Part shown: positions 1 to 8,217 of the stretch, piece after piece
Position numbering within the stretch: position 1 is the stretch's first letter
How the letters are laid out: each line of letters starts with the position of its first letter
Source of the DNA: DRWZ01 sp964601505
GTDB taxonomy: Bacteria; Calescibacteriota; Calescibacteriia; Calescibacteriales; Calescibacteriaceae
Direction of reading: 5' to 3'
NCBI GenBank assembly: GCA_964601505.1
Contig: CAZRNR010000032.1
Span: 1 to 23,812 of the forward strand
Length of the DNA: 23,812 bases
Program-made: the position numbers and the translations under genes
Notes under the pieces: model-generated
What the model was told of the DNA's origin: nothing
The model's database searches: none
What the model saw: only the letters and a program-made list of their open reading frames with translations

Positions 1-2
1 CC

Positions 3-641
3 TATAATAAGGAAGAACATGTCTCATTTTATAAAGTGAGCTTCACGATTGATACAGACATTTTGGGAAAAGATGAATGGGTTGTGGTGGGATCTATGCC
101 AAATTTTCAAAATGGTCAATTAACAATTTCTCTGCCGAATAATAATCAGAAAATAATTTACAACTTAACTCATAAATCCCAGCAAGCTAATACTTACACC
201 GATAATAACAATAACCTTTTGACAATACAAAGTTTAAATAATAATGCTTACAAAATCATTTTTGAAATATCCCAACAAGAAAAACAAAAGCGCATTTGTG
301 ATATCCTCAATGCTATCAAAAATGGTCTTAAAGCTCAATCAAGCAATGAAGAAAATACAATAATTCCTCTATTTTTAGTTGCTGCATATGTTAAAATTCC
401 TATACCTGTTTTTCATCCTTATATTGAATTGCTTCCAAGTTCAAATAAAGTCTGCTATGTTATTGGATTAGGCGATGGTATAAAAAATAGTTGGATAATA
501 GATAAAGTATTTGTTATGGAATCAGAAAAAATTAAGATTGCAAATAGAGAAGGATTAGAAAACAATCTGGAATACTCATGGGATAACTTTATACGTGGAA
601 TATGTCCTCAAAAAAGTTCTGAGCAACAAGAAACACAGTAA
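3..641 (+). CDS. cas7: Cas7 backbone protein, type I-B (Cst2/DevR-like), 5'-truncated
   Basis: The reading frame is open to the left edge, so this is the C-terminal part of a longer protein; the GTG at 36 is an internal Val, not a start. Cas7 coats the crRNA as the repeated backbone subunit of the type I-B Cascade complex. The visible start has an FYKVSFTIDTDILGK stretch that resembles the LFSLDLxRVG segment of Cst2/DevR proteins, followed by about 200 residues with a low-complexity Asn-rich segment and a polar tail. Its place directly before cas5 and cas3 is the main support, since I-B operons run cas6-cas8b-cas7-cas5-cas3-cas4-cas1-cas2. The cas6 and cas8b genes would lie off the window to the left. 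The family assignment is moderately sure because the conserved N-terminal half is missing. Confidence 0.7.
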   Translation, partial: YNKEEHVSFYKVSFTIDTDILGKDEWVVVGSMPNFQNGQLTISLPNNNQKIIYNLTHKSQQANTYTDNNNNLLTIQSLNNNAYKIIFEISQQEKQKRICDILNAIKNGLKAQSSNEENTIIPLFLVAAYVKIPIPVFHPYIELLPSSNKVCYVIGLGDGIKNSWIIDKVFVMESEKIKIANREGLENNLEYSWDNFIRGICPQKSSEQQETQ

Positions 642-667
642 AGACTGCAAGATATAAGGGAGGTTAA

Positions 668-1474
668 ATGAAATCTTTAAAGTTAAAAATCTATCAACCA
701 CATGCTCATTACAGAATTCCTTTCACCTATCAAAGAAGGCACACTTACCCCATACCACCATATTCAACTGTTATCGGTCTTTTATGTAATATCTTAGGAA
801 TAAGAAATATTGAAGGAAAAGAAGAGCCATGTATGAATCAAAATTGTTCTTGCGATTACCACAAACTCAAAAACATAAAAATTTCAATATGTGGGAAATT
901 TGAAAGTAAAACAACTGAATATATTTGGTTTAGAAACTTATCAAAAGAAAGTCATAACGATAGATTTGGTTTCCCAGAAAATAGATATATCTTTGGTTAT
1001 GCTGAGCATCCCGGCGGTCAGATGCCTGTTTTGATAGATATTTTGAATGATGTTAATCTCTGGATTTATCTTTATCACGAAGATGAAAAATTTTTAGACA
1101 AAATAAAAAATTCTTTTGAAAACCCTCAAAACAGGATTTATCCTCTTCATCTTGGAAGAGCAGAGGACTGGATGGTGATTCAAGAAATTAACTTTGTTGA
1201 TTTGGAAGAAACAGATTATGGTGGTGATTTTAAAAAGTTTTTCTGGATACCTAGAAACTGTTCGAATAATTCCAATTTTGATTTTGAAAAATTCGGTGGT
1301 CTTTTATATAAAATTCCAACCTTTTATAGGCTTGTAAATGGCAAAAGAGACTTTATCTATATAGATGCAAAATTAAATGATGGTGAAATAATTTTATCAA
1401 AGAATAACATAAAATTATTTTTTGACAAGTTTGACAAGGATGAATATATCCCTGTATTTTTAGCTAATTTATAA
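668..1474 (+). CDS. cas5: Cas5, type I-B (Cas5t/Tneap subtype)
   Basis: 268 residues. Cas5 caps the 5' handle of the crRNA in Cascade. The first 45 residues (KLKIYQPHAHYRIPF, then PIPPYSTVIGLLCNILGI) are the typical Cas5t N-terminal ferredoxin-like strand and the PxPPYSTxxGLLxNxLG motif. A strong ribosome-binding site (AGGGAGG) lies a few bases before the ATG. Residues 55-62 carry three closely spaced cysteines (C-x4-C-x-C, then His65), which may be a small metal-binding insert. The gene sits 26 bp after cas7 and 12 bp before cas3 in one transcription unit. Confidence 0.88.
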   Translation: MKSLKLKIYQPHAHYRIPFTYQRRHTYPIPPYSTVIGLLCNILGIRNIEGKEEPCMNQNCSCDYHKLKNIKISICGKFESKTTEYIWFRNLSKESHNDRFGFPENRYIFGYAEHPGGQMPVLIDILNDVNLWIYLYHEDEKFLDKIKNSFENPQNRIYPLHLGRAEDWMVIQEINFVDLEETDYGGDFKKFFWIPRNCSNNSNFDFEKFGGLLYKIPTFYRLVNGKRDFIYIDAKLNDGEIILSKNNIKLFFDKFDKDEYIPVFLANL

Positions 1475-1486
1475 GGAGTAAAAAAG

Positions 1487-4162
1487 ATGGAAGTATGGGC
1501 GAAATCTGAAGGAATAAGATTAAGCAAACACATAGAAGATATATTGCAAGTTTTTGAAAAAATAAAGAATAATGTAAGTTCTGATCTTCATCTCCCTATA
1601 AAGCTATCAATTTTCTATCACGATTTAGGAAAGGTTTTGCCAAAATTCCAGATTGAAACTTTGGGTAATAAAGATTATAAGCCATTTGATATTATCCATA
1701 GCATACCACACTCGTTATTCTCCGTTTTCTGGATTAACATAGAAAAACTGAAGGAAAAATTATGCGACGACAGATTAGCTGAAATTACCATCTCATCTGT
1801 TGCTTATCATCACTGGAGAGATAACTTTGATGATTATATTACCGGGAAGGAAGACCTAAAAAATTTTTGTGAATTTGTCTTTAAAGTAAAGAATGAACTG
1901 AAAAACAATCTCCAGAATGAAATCAATTCCTTATCAGATGATGAGCTAAAAAATTATATTGGACCTGTAGATCTTAATGAAAAATTCTCTAATGAAATAA
2001 AAAATGGTGTCAAATTGTATAATATTGCTATTCCTCCATATAAATTTGATTACGAACCATTGAGAGAGAGTATTGCTCAAAGTATTGATGATACTAAAAA
2101 ATGGATTTTAATCTCTGGATTTTTACAAAGATGTGATCATTTTGCATCATGGTGTGAAGAGGAAAATGAGAGTTTTGATAAAGTTGAAATTGAATGTATG
2201 AAAAGTGAGGATGTGAAAAACAAAATAAAAAATGAAATATCACAAAAGACTGGGATAAGTGATGAACAGCAAATCTGGCAATTTTCCAAAGTTAAAGATT
2301 ATATAAATAAAGATTTAATTCTTATAGCACCAACTGGATATGGCAAAACAGAATTTGCCTTTTTATGGTCTGCTGATAAAAAACTCATTTACACATTACC
2401 ACTTCGCTCTGCTGTAAATCAAATTTATGATAGATCCTTAAAAATCTTTGGAAATGATAAAGTTGGACTATTACATTCAGACGCTGATGTTTATTTGATT
2501 GAAAAATTGGGTGATGTTGGTGATAATATTAAACTCTACGAATTATCTAAAAACCTTTCATTTCCTGTAATAATCTCAACAGGTGATCAATTTTTTCCTT
2601 ATGCCTTAAAACCACCAGGATACGAAAAAATTTTTTCACTCCTTTCCTATTCAAATCTTGTAATTGACGAAGTTCAAGCGTATGATCCAAAAGCCTGTGC
2701 CATTATCGTTAAGTTTATTGAATGGGTTAAAATTATGGAAGGAAATTTCTTACTTATGACAGCCACAATGCCTGAATTTGTCAAGAAGATATTAAAAGAA
2801 GAAAAAAATATTCAATATGAAGAAATAAATATCTATGAAGAAGGAAAACAAGAATTCGAAAAAATCGTTAAGCATAAAATTAAAATTGAGTTTATAGAAA
2901 ATGAAAGAAGAAAATTTGAAATACCTGATGATGTTTTGGATAAAGTAATTAAAAAAGCCCAAAGTGGTAAAAGGGTTCTTTTTATATTAAACACCGTAAA
3001 ACAAGCCCAAGAAGTTTATAAAAAGATTAAAAAGAAGATTGAGAATACACCTATTAAACTATTCCTTCTTCATTCAAGATTTACATTTGAAGATAGGAAA
3101 AATAAAGAGATTAAGATGATAAGCCAAGAATTTAAAAATCCAAAACCTGACAATGAAAAAGAAGGCAAAATTCTTATAGCGACTCAGGTAGTTGAATCAT
3201 CCTTAGATATAGACTCAGATATTTTATTTACTGAGATTTGTCCCCTTGATGCACTTGTCCAAAGAATGGGAAGAGTTTTAAGAAGAATCGGTCCTAACTT
3301 TAAGTTTGAGAATGGGGATGATAAAAAAAGATTGTATAAAGATAATCAGAACAAAACCTATAAATTAGATTTTTCAGAACCTAATGTTTATGTTCTTGTG
3401 TTTGAAAATGGGCTTGAATCTGGAGATGGTAGAGTATATCAGAAAGAACTTTTAAAACTATCAATTGCATGGCTTTGGAAAAAATCAAAAGAGGATATTA
3501 AAAATAAGGATTTTAAAGAAGATGAAAAGAAAGAGTTTTTTGAAAGAGAATTTAAGGAGATTTTCAGTGAAAGTCCCCAAAAACCCTCTAAAGGAAAAAA
3601 GAAGAAAGATGGTGATAATGAAATATTAAAAAAGATTATCGAGGAAGATGATTGGGTGAAAAATTTAAATATTCAAGAATTTGAAATAAGTGAGTATGAG
3701 AAGTATAAAATCGTTGATTTATTTTACGAATCACTTCCAGAAGATGGTTCTTATTTAAAGAAGTTTTATGAAACTCTTGACATTCTTTCCGCAGGTTATA
3801 TGTCAGATAAGAAAACAGAAGCTGAAAGAATTTTTAGGGAAATTTATGATATACAGATAATCCCAGAAAATAAACTGAATGATTTTATTGGAGAAATTAT
3901 AGGTTTTGATTATGATGGGAAAAATTTTACGGCTTTTAAAAGAGAAATTCTATCAAAATATGTTGTATCTGTTCCTTATTTTGAAGTAGGCGAGAAAGAT
4001 TGGGTGTTTTATAAAATTCAGGAAAATATAGACGACCAAGGAAAATTAAAGAAATTAAAAAGATGGCTATCTGGGATTTTTGTTTCTAAACGATATGAAT
4101 ATAATGAAGAATTGGGAGCAAAGCGGTCAGATTCAAAAGAAAGTGATGCAATGATCTTCTGA
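1487..4162 (+). CDS. cas3: Cas3 HD nuclease-helicase
   Basis: 891 residues, full length for a fused HD-helicase Cas3. It is the effector recruited by Cascade to unwind and degrade target DNA. The N-terminal HD domain is visible as WAKSEG with His15, YHDLGK at 44-49, HSIPH at 71-75, YHHW at 107-110 and CDH at 216-218. The superfamily 2 helicase has a Walker A-like APTGYGKT at 281-288, a DEVQ box at 394-397 (where DEVH or DEAH is usual), TAT at 425-427, then ATQVVESSLDID (motif V) and QRMGRVLRR (motif VI). All key HD and helicase residues appear present, so it looks functional. The AAGGAG ribosome-binding site overlaps the cas5 stop codon, consistent with translational coupling. The C-terminal third is very Lys/Glu-rich. 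Confidence 0.95.
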   Translation: MEVWAKSEGIRLSKHIEDILQVFEKIKNNVSSDLHLPIKLSIFYHDLGKVLPKFQIETLGNKDYKPFDIIHSIPHSLFSVFWINIEKLKEKLCDDRLAEITISSVAYHHWRDNFDDYITGKEDLKNFCEFVFKVKNELKNNLQNEINSLSDDELKNYIGPVDLNEKFSNEIKNGVKLYNIAIPPYKFDYEPLRESIAQSIDDTKKWILISGFLQRCDHFASWCEEENESFDKVEIECMKSEDVKNKIKNEISQKTGISDEQQIWQFSKVKDYINKDLILIAPTGYGKTEFAFLWSADKKLIYTLPLRSAVNQIYDRSLKIFGNDKVGLLHSDADVYLIEKLGDVGDNIKLYELSKNLSFPVIISTGDQFFPYALKPPGYEKIFSLLSYSNLVIDEVQAYDPKACAIIVKFIEWVKIMEGNFLLMTATMPEFVKKILKEEKNIQYEEINIYEEGKQEFEKIVKHKIKIEFIENERRKFEIPDDVLDKVIKKAQSGKRVLFILNTVKQAQEVYKKIKKKIENTPIKLFLLHSRFTFEDRKNKEIKMISQEFKNPKPDNEKEGKILIATQVVESSLDIDSDILFTEICPLDALVQRMGRVLRRIGPNFKFENGDDKKRLYKDNQNKTYKLDFSEPNVYVLVFENGLESGDGRVYQKELLKLSIAWLWKKSKEDIKNKDFKEDEKKEFFEREFKEIFSESPQKPSKGKKKKDGDNEILKKIIEEDDWVKNLNIQEFEISEYEKYKIVDLFYESLPEDGSYLKKFYETLDILSAGYMSDKKTEAERIFREIYDIQIIPENKLNDFIGEIIGFDYDGKNFTAFKREILSKYVVSVPYFEVGEKDWVFYKIQENIDDQGKLKKLKRWLSGIFVSKRYEYNEELGAKRSDSKESDAMIF

Positions 4163-4413
4163 TAGAAATCAACAAGAAAGATCAAACTAAGATTTTATTG
4201 TGATAGAAAATCCGCGTCTGCAATCACTAAAAAGAATTTGATTTTTCTGATGTGAATGAAGATGTGAATCGGAAATCAGAATTTTTTGCAAAATCTTAGA
4301 AAATTTAGGAGATGGAAAAAGAAAGAAAGTGGTTATCTTAAATCTTATCTTTCATTTATAGAGAAAATTGAAAAATCAGGCACTAATACAAGCTTAAAAA
4401 TACATATTCTTAT
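4163..4413 (+). other. cas3-cas4 gap with broken reading frames
   Basis: Within an otherwise tightly packed operon this 251-bp gap stands out. No intact gene is seen. Two + frames read like protein for a stretch: one gives FCKILENLGDGKRKKVV and, after a shift, another gives SYLSFIEKIEKSGTNTSLK, ending at a stop just inside cas4. They could be the two halves of one decayed gene. I do not recognise the product. No ribosome-binding site is visible before cas4. Confidence 0.35.
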
Positions 4414-4923
4414 ATGGAACTAGCAAGAAAGCTCAAATATACAGGAACAATGGTAAATTATTACTTTGTATGTAAGAGAAAGCTTTGGCTTTTTTCTCAC
4501 AATATAAGTTTTGAACAAGATTCAGATGTTGTTACGCTCGGCAAATTGTTATCTGAATTCTCATATCGTAGAGAAGATAAAGAGATAGATATAGATCAGA
4601 CAATAGTTATAGATTGGATTGATTTCAGAAACAAAGTGATACATGAGGTGAAAAAATCAGATGCCATTGAAGAAGCTCACATATGGCAGGTCAAATATTA
4701 CTTGTACTACCTTGAAAAAAAAGGAGTATCAGGATTCAAAGGCGAGATAAACTACCCAAAACTCCATAAGATTCAACAAGTTGCTTTATCCGATGAAGAT
4801 AGAAAGACTTTAGACAATGTGCTTGAAGAAATAAAGAACATAGTATCTTTGGAAAATCCACCAACTAAGTTCAAAAAACCTATATGCAAATCTTGCAGTT
4901 ATTTTCAATTCTGTTGGGTGTAA
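4414..4923 (+). CDS. cas4: Cas4 RecB-like nuclease of spacer acquisition
   Basis: 169 residues. Cas4 is an iron-sulfur PD-(D/E)XK nuclease that trims and PAM-selects prespacers together with Cas1-Cas2. The four cluster cysteines are visible: Cys20 in YYFVCKRKLWLF near the N-terminus, and Cys158, Cys161 and Cys167 in the C-terminal CKSCSYFQFC. The nuclease core shows EVK at 78-80 and QVKYY from 92 (the QhxxY motif). The ATG at 4414 lacks a clear ribosome-binding site; the conserved TGTMVNYYF lead-in means the start cannot lie far downstream of it. The gene ends one base before the cas1 ATG, so the two are almost certainly cotranslated. Confidence 0.93.
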   Translation: MELARKLKYTGTMVNYYFVCKRKLWLFSHNISFEQDSDVVTLGKLLSEFSYRREDKEIDIDQTIVIDWIDFRNKVIHEVKKSDAIEEAHIWQVKYYLYYLEKKGVSGFKGEINYPKLHKIQQVALSDEDRKTLDNVLEEIKNIVSLENPPTKFKKPICKSCSYFQFCWV

Positions 4924-4924
4924 T

Positions 4925-5938
4925 ATGAAAAAACCACTTTACATACTAAAATCTGGAAGATTAAGGCGAAAGGAAAATACAATCGTTTTTGAGATTGAAT
5001 CCGATGAATCAAATGTAGAACGAAGAGTAGTCCCAATTGAGTCGGTTGATTCAATCTATGTATTTGGTGAAGTTGATTTGAATATGAAGTTTTTGGTGTT
5101 CATCTCACAAAACGGAATACCACTTCATGTCTTTGATTACTACGGCCATTACTCTGGAACATTTGCTCCAAGAGAAAATACGATCTCAGGTTTTACAATC
5201 ATAAAGCAAGCTGAAACTTACTTGAATCCAGAAAAAAGACTGGAGATAGCAAGGGAAATAATCAAATCATCAGCGCACAATATGTTGAAGAATCTAAAGT
5301 ATTATCAAACAAGGTATGGCGGATTTGAGGACATCATATCCGATATACAAGCGGTTCTGAAAGATATAGAGAATTCCGACTCAATAAAATCGGTTATGGG
5401 AATTGAAGGACAGATAACCAGGAGATATTTTGACGCTTGGAACATAATAATTAAAGCAAATGAAGATGTATTCAAATTTGAATCCCGAGAGAGAAGACCT
5501 CCTCCAGATCCGATAAATGCCTTGATCTCGTTTGGAAATTCGCTTCTTTATTCAGCAGTCCTTGATGAAATTTATAAGACTCAACTCAATCCAGCCATAA
5601 GTTTTCTTCATGAAGCAGGAACAAGAAGATTCTCACTAAGTCTGGATCTATCTGAAATTTTCAAACCATTGCTTGTGGATAGAGTCATTTTTTCGCTGAT
5701 AAACCACAAAAGAATAAGACCTGAACATTTTGAATCTGACCTGAATTACTCATACCTCAATAATGAAGGTAGAAAAGTTTTCATCACTGAGTTTGATCAG
5801 AAGCTTGAAACAACCGTAAAACATCCAACACTCAAAAGAAATGTGAGCTACAAAAGTCTAATAAGGTTTGAATGCTACAAATTAATAAAGCATATAATTG
5901 GTGAGGAAAAATATGAAGGTTTTAAAATTTGGTGGTAA
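4925..5938 (+). CDS. cas1: Cas1 integrase, type I-B
   Basis: 337 residues, normal length. Cas1 is the metal-dependent integrase that inserts new spacers as a Cas1-Cas2 complex. The catalytic set is visible: Glu161 in MGIEGQITRRYF, His229 in FLHEAGTRRFSL, and Asp241 in LDLSEIFKP, with Glu244 next to it. The N-terminal beta domain (LYILKSGRLRRKENTI) and helical C-terminal domain are complete. It starts one base after the cas4 stop. All active-site residues are in place, so it is probably functional. Confidence 0.96.
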   Translation: MKKPLYILKSGRLRRKENTIVFEIESDESNVERRVVPIESVDSIYVFGEVDLNMKFLVFISQNGIPLHVFDYYGHYSGTFAPRENTISGFTIIKQAETYLNPEKRLEIAREIIKSSAHNMLKNLKYYQTRYGGFEDIISDIQAVLKDIENSDSIKSVMGIEGQITRRYFDAWNIIIKANEDVFKFESRERRPPPDPINALISFGNSLLYSAVLDEIYKTQLNPAISFLHEAGTRRFSLSLDLSEIFKPLLVDRVIFSLINHKRIRPEHFESDLNYSYLNNEGRKVFITEFDQKLETTVKHPTLKRNVSYKSLIRFECYKLIKHIIGEEKYEGFKIWW

Positions 5939-5940
5939 GA

Positions 5941-6063
5941 AGGAACAAATGCTTTGTTGCATCCATCAAATCAAAAAATTTAATTAAGATAGTGCGTTAG
6001 GATATGAAAAGTAAAATACATAAGTCATTGTTTTGACTATGATGCAACAGAGCAAGGAACAAA
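5941..6063. mobile_element. Putative MITE (105 bp) with 9-bp target-site duplication
   Basis: The element spans 5950-6054. Its ends are inverted repeats: TGCTTTGTTGCATC at 5950-5963 and GATGCAACAGAGCA at 6041-6054, matching at 13 of 14 positions. It is flanked directly by an exact 9-bp direct repeat, AGGAACAAA, at 5941-5949 and 6055-6063. It encodes nothing. Removing the element and one repeat copy would leave cas2 about 36 bp after the cas1 stop, as expected for a compact operon. The 9-bp duplication and terminal repeats fit a miniature element mobilised by an IS transposase elsewhere in the genome; the IS family cannot be named from this. It is probably neutral for cas2 unless it changes its translation. 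Confidence 0.7.
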
Positions 6064-6083
6064 AAATAAATATATTATGTAGT

Positions 6084-6347
6084 ATGTATTATATAATCGT
6101 ATATGACATAGCTGAACGAAGGGTAAATAAAGTTCTAAAGCTGATGAGGAAATACCTGAACTGGGTTCAGAACTCAGTTTTTGAAGGTGAGCTAAATCAA
6201 GGTCAGCTTGAAAGATTAAAAACAGAGCTTAAAAATCTAATCAATCCTCAAGAAGACTCAGTGGTAATTTACGCTATGGAAAGAAAATGGTTGAGTAGAG
6301 AAATAATAGGTCTTGAGAAAGTTGAATTAAGTAGAATAATATCTTAA
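6084..6347 (+). CDS. cas2: Cas2, subunit of the spacer integrase
   Basis: 87 residues from the ATG at 6084, which gives the family-typical beginning MYYIIVYDI with Asp8. In-frame starts further upstream (from 6033) would add a non-conserved leader that runs out of the inserted element, so I reject them. Cas2 forms the central dimer of the Cas1-Cas2 complex. The conserved NWVQNSVFEGEL segment and the C-terminal VVIYAMERKW strand are present and the length is normal. No good ribosome-binding site precedes the ATG. It follows cas1 on the same strand but is separated from it by the putative MITE. Confidence 0.92.
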   Translation: MYYIIVYDIAERRVNKVLKLMRKYLNWVQNSVFEGELNQGQLERLKTELKNLINPQEDSVVIYAMERKWLSREIIGLEKVELSRIIS

Positions 6348-6412
6348 CCTAAATCCATTTTAATCCAAGTACGGGATTTTCTTTTATCCAGAAATACTAT
6401 GAGCATTCATGG

Positions 6413-6507
6413 GCATCAAACAAGCGTGGAATTTAAACTATTTTTATATTAAACATTTTGAGACTAAAATTAAGTGAGCATGCATTGAACTAATGTAGAA
6501 TTTAAAC
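6413..6507 (+). repeat. Two imperfect 26-bp direct repeats after cas2
   Basis: The copies lie at 6413-6438 and 6482-6507 and match at 20 of 26 positions, with GAATTTAAAC identical at their 3' ends. Start-to-start distance is 69 bp. The position just after cas2, the spacing and the AAAC-type 3' end are what two degenerate type I-B CRISPR repeats around one spacer would look like. Against this, the second copy overlaps a promoter-like sequence of the next gene, and two degenerate copies are not proof of an array. Confidence 0.3.
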
Positions 6508-6526
6508 TTATAATTCCTTTAGGAGG
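6485..6526 (+). promoter_or_regulatory. Promoter-like sequence and strong ribosome-binding site of the FNT channel gene
   Basis: TTGAAC at 6485-6490 and TATAAT at 6509-6514 are separated by 18 bp, a good sigma-70 arrangement. The ribosome-binding site AGGAGG is at 6521-6526, seven bases before the ATG at 6533. If the promoter is used, transcription would begin close to the ribosome-binding site and leave a very short leader, which weakens the case somewhat. Confidence 0.4.
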
Positions 6527-6532
6527 AAAAAC

Positions 6533-7441
6533 ATGAACGGCGAACTACAAATTGATGCCTTTCCACCAGAGAAGATGGCCAGACGTATGGAGGAAGTAGG
6601 AGTCACCAAGGCGAACCTTGACTTCTGGACCATGTTCTCGCTTGCCGTACTGGCTGGTGCGTTTATAGGCACTGGAGGTATCTTCCTGAACACCGTAACA
6701 ACTGGTCTGAGCACAGCTGGCGTGCCGTATGGATTGGTTCGGCTGGTCGGCGGTTTGGTTTTCTGCCTCGGCTTGATCGCAGTCGTGGTCGCCGGAGCCG
6801 AACTATTCACCGGAAACAATCTCATCGTCATGGCCTACGCAAGCCACCGAGTGACCACCGCCCAACTCCTGCGGAACTGGGCTATCGTCTACGCAGGCAA
6901 CTTTGTCGGTTCCATCCTCACCGCGCTGCTAATGTTTCTAACTCGCCAATATACTTTTGCTTCCGGAGCTGTCGGGTTGAATGCCCTATCCATCGCCAAT
7001 GCGAAGTGCAACCTGGAATTTCTTCAAGCCATTACGCTAGGCATCATGTGTAATGCGCTTGTCTGTCTGGCTGTGTGGCTCTGCGCCTCAGCACGCTCTA
7101 CAACAGATAAAATCCTCTCCATCATCTTCCCAATCACAGCCTTTGTCGCCGCCGGGTTCGAGCACAGCATAGCCAACATGTACCTCATCCCTATCGGAAT
7201 TCTCATCAAGTCATGGGCACCAGCAGAATTCTGGGAAGCTATCGGTAAAACACCCGATGATTTCCCTGCTCTCACATGGGGCACCTTCTTCCTGAGAAAT
7301 CTGCTACCAGTTACCATAGGAAACATCATCGGCGGTACAGGCTTCGTCGGACTAGCCTACTGGTTCATCTATCTGCGCCCGAAGAAGAAGGCAGAAGTCA
7401 AGCCAGGTTCAGAAATGAGAATCTCCGGTGTTGGACGATGA
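6533..7441 (+). CDS. Formate/nitrite transporter (FNT/FocA-NirC) family channel
   Basis: 302 residues, about the length of FocA. FNT proteins are pentameric inner-membrane channels for formate, nitrite, hydrosulfide or similar small anions. The hallmarks are all here: AGAELFTGN around 88-95, GIMCNALVCLAVWL near 170-183, the pore histidine His211 in GFEHSIANMYLIP, and NLLPVTIGNIIGG near the end. About six membrane segments are visible. Its base composition is clearly richer in G and C than the genes on either side, with CTG, GCC, ATC and GTC codons where neighbours use ATA, AGA and TTA. That points to recent transfer. No formate-metabolism gene is adjacent, so the substrate cannot be told from context. 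Confidence 0.93.
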   Translation: MNGELQIDAFPPEKMARRMEEVGVTKANLDFWTMFSLAVLAGAFIGTGGIFLNTVTTGLSTAGVPYGLVRLVGGLVFCLGLIAVVVAGAELFTGNNLIVMAYASHRVTTAQLLRNWAIVYAGNFVGSILTALLMFLTRQYTFASGAVGLNALSIANAKCNLEFLQAITLGIMCNALVCLAVWLCASARSTTDKILSIIFPITAFVAAGFEHSIANMYLIPIGILIKSWAPAEFWEAIGKTPDDFPALTWGTFFLRNLLPVTIGNIIGGTGFVGLAYWFIYLRPKKKAEVKPGSEMRISGVGR

Positions 7442-7737
7442 ATTAGAATTCGTGGAACTATACCGAGGAATTCCTTAGCAAAGCATGGTATCATGTCACA
7501 ATCTCCAGCAAAGGGCATTAGGATTAAAAGATGATACGAAATGAAAAGCTGGACCCGGTCATACTTGATGACGGCAACACTGTTGTTGGACGGTGTGGCA
7601 CTCCTGGGAAATCGAAGCGGACTAGAACCTATGATCTATCGTGGTATCGAAGTTCTCTAGCAGATAGCATACAGTACATTGTTAGCTTGGATTTCTAAGT
7701 TTGAACTCTCAAAGGCTCCCCTCATACGACCTTTAGG
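7442..7737 (+). other. GC-richer tail of the imported segment with two short overlapping frames
   Basis: The composition resembles the channel gene rather than the AT-rich surroundings, so it probably arrived with it. Two overlapping + frames exist: 7531-7698 (55 codons, beginning MIRNEKLDPVILDDG) and 7541-7660 (39 codons, with DGVALLGNRSGLEP). Neither has a convincing ribosome-binding site and I recognise neither. They may be the remains of a gene that followed the channel in its source genome. The GC-rich character fades at about 7740. Confidence 0.35.
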
Positions 7738-8217
7738 CTAGAAATTCAAATCTTTGGAAATCTTTATATCGTTCCCTCTGGATAGGTGAGTCAAATGTAC
7801 ACAACTTGCGTCCACCACCTGCATGGAAAGTAATGATAATTTTGCTCTTTCTTTCTGATTTTCAAAGTTCAAATTTCTCAAAAATCTGAGAAACTCTTTT
7901 ATTTCAATTTTGGTCCTCCCCATTATTGCTTCTTCAAGGTGAAGATGTCAATGAATACAATCTCATCGCATTCTACTTCTATTTTATCAGTTGTTCCTTG
8001 ATATTCTCATCTTTTGACAAAAAACAACTCTGCTTATTACAAAGGCAATATGGTCAGCATTTTTTATCATCATGTTATCCGGTGATTCTGCATAAAGGAT
8101 TTACCCTAGTAATCTTTTGCAAATTCCTGATGATCTTTCTTCAAACGCCGCAAACATATTTTTTATCACAATTGGGTCGCATGGCAACGCTTTTAACTCA
8201 AATTTATTATTATTCAC
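7738..8217 (-). pseudogene. Decayed - strand gene or genes downstream of csx1
   Basis: A GTG codon at 8217 overlaps the csx1 stop as GTGA, the layout of translationally coupled operon genes. The frame reads NNNKFELKALPCDPIVIKN, meets a TAA at about 8101, continues in the same frame (ILYAESPDNMMIKNADHIAF), then stops at about 7990 and can be followed only by shifting frame (SKDENIKEQLIK, then IEVECDEIVFIDIFTLKK). A separate 61-codon frame, 7738-7923, begins MGRTKIEIKEFLRFLRN. Protein-like runs interrupted by stops suggest one or two dead genes of the type III accessory operon. I do not recognise the product. The + strand open frame over 7926-8234 is a shadow. Confidence 0.4.

Noticed and set aside
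6033..6083. Longer Cas2 starting in the inserted element
   Set aside because: Cas2 proteins begin almost directly with the MYYIIVYDI strand; the upstream codons come partly from the transposon-like sequence.
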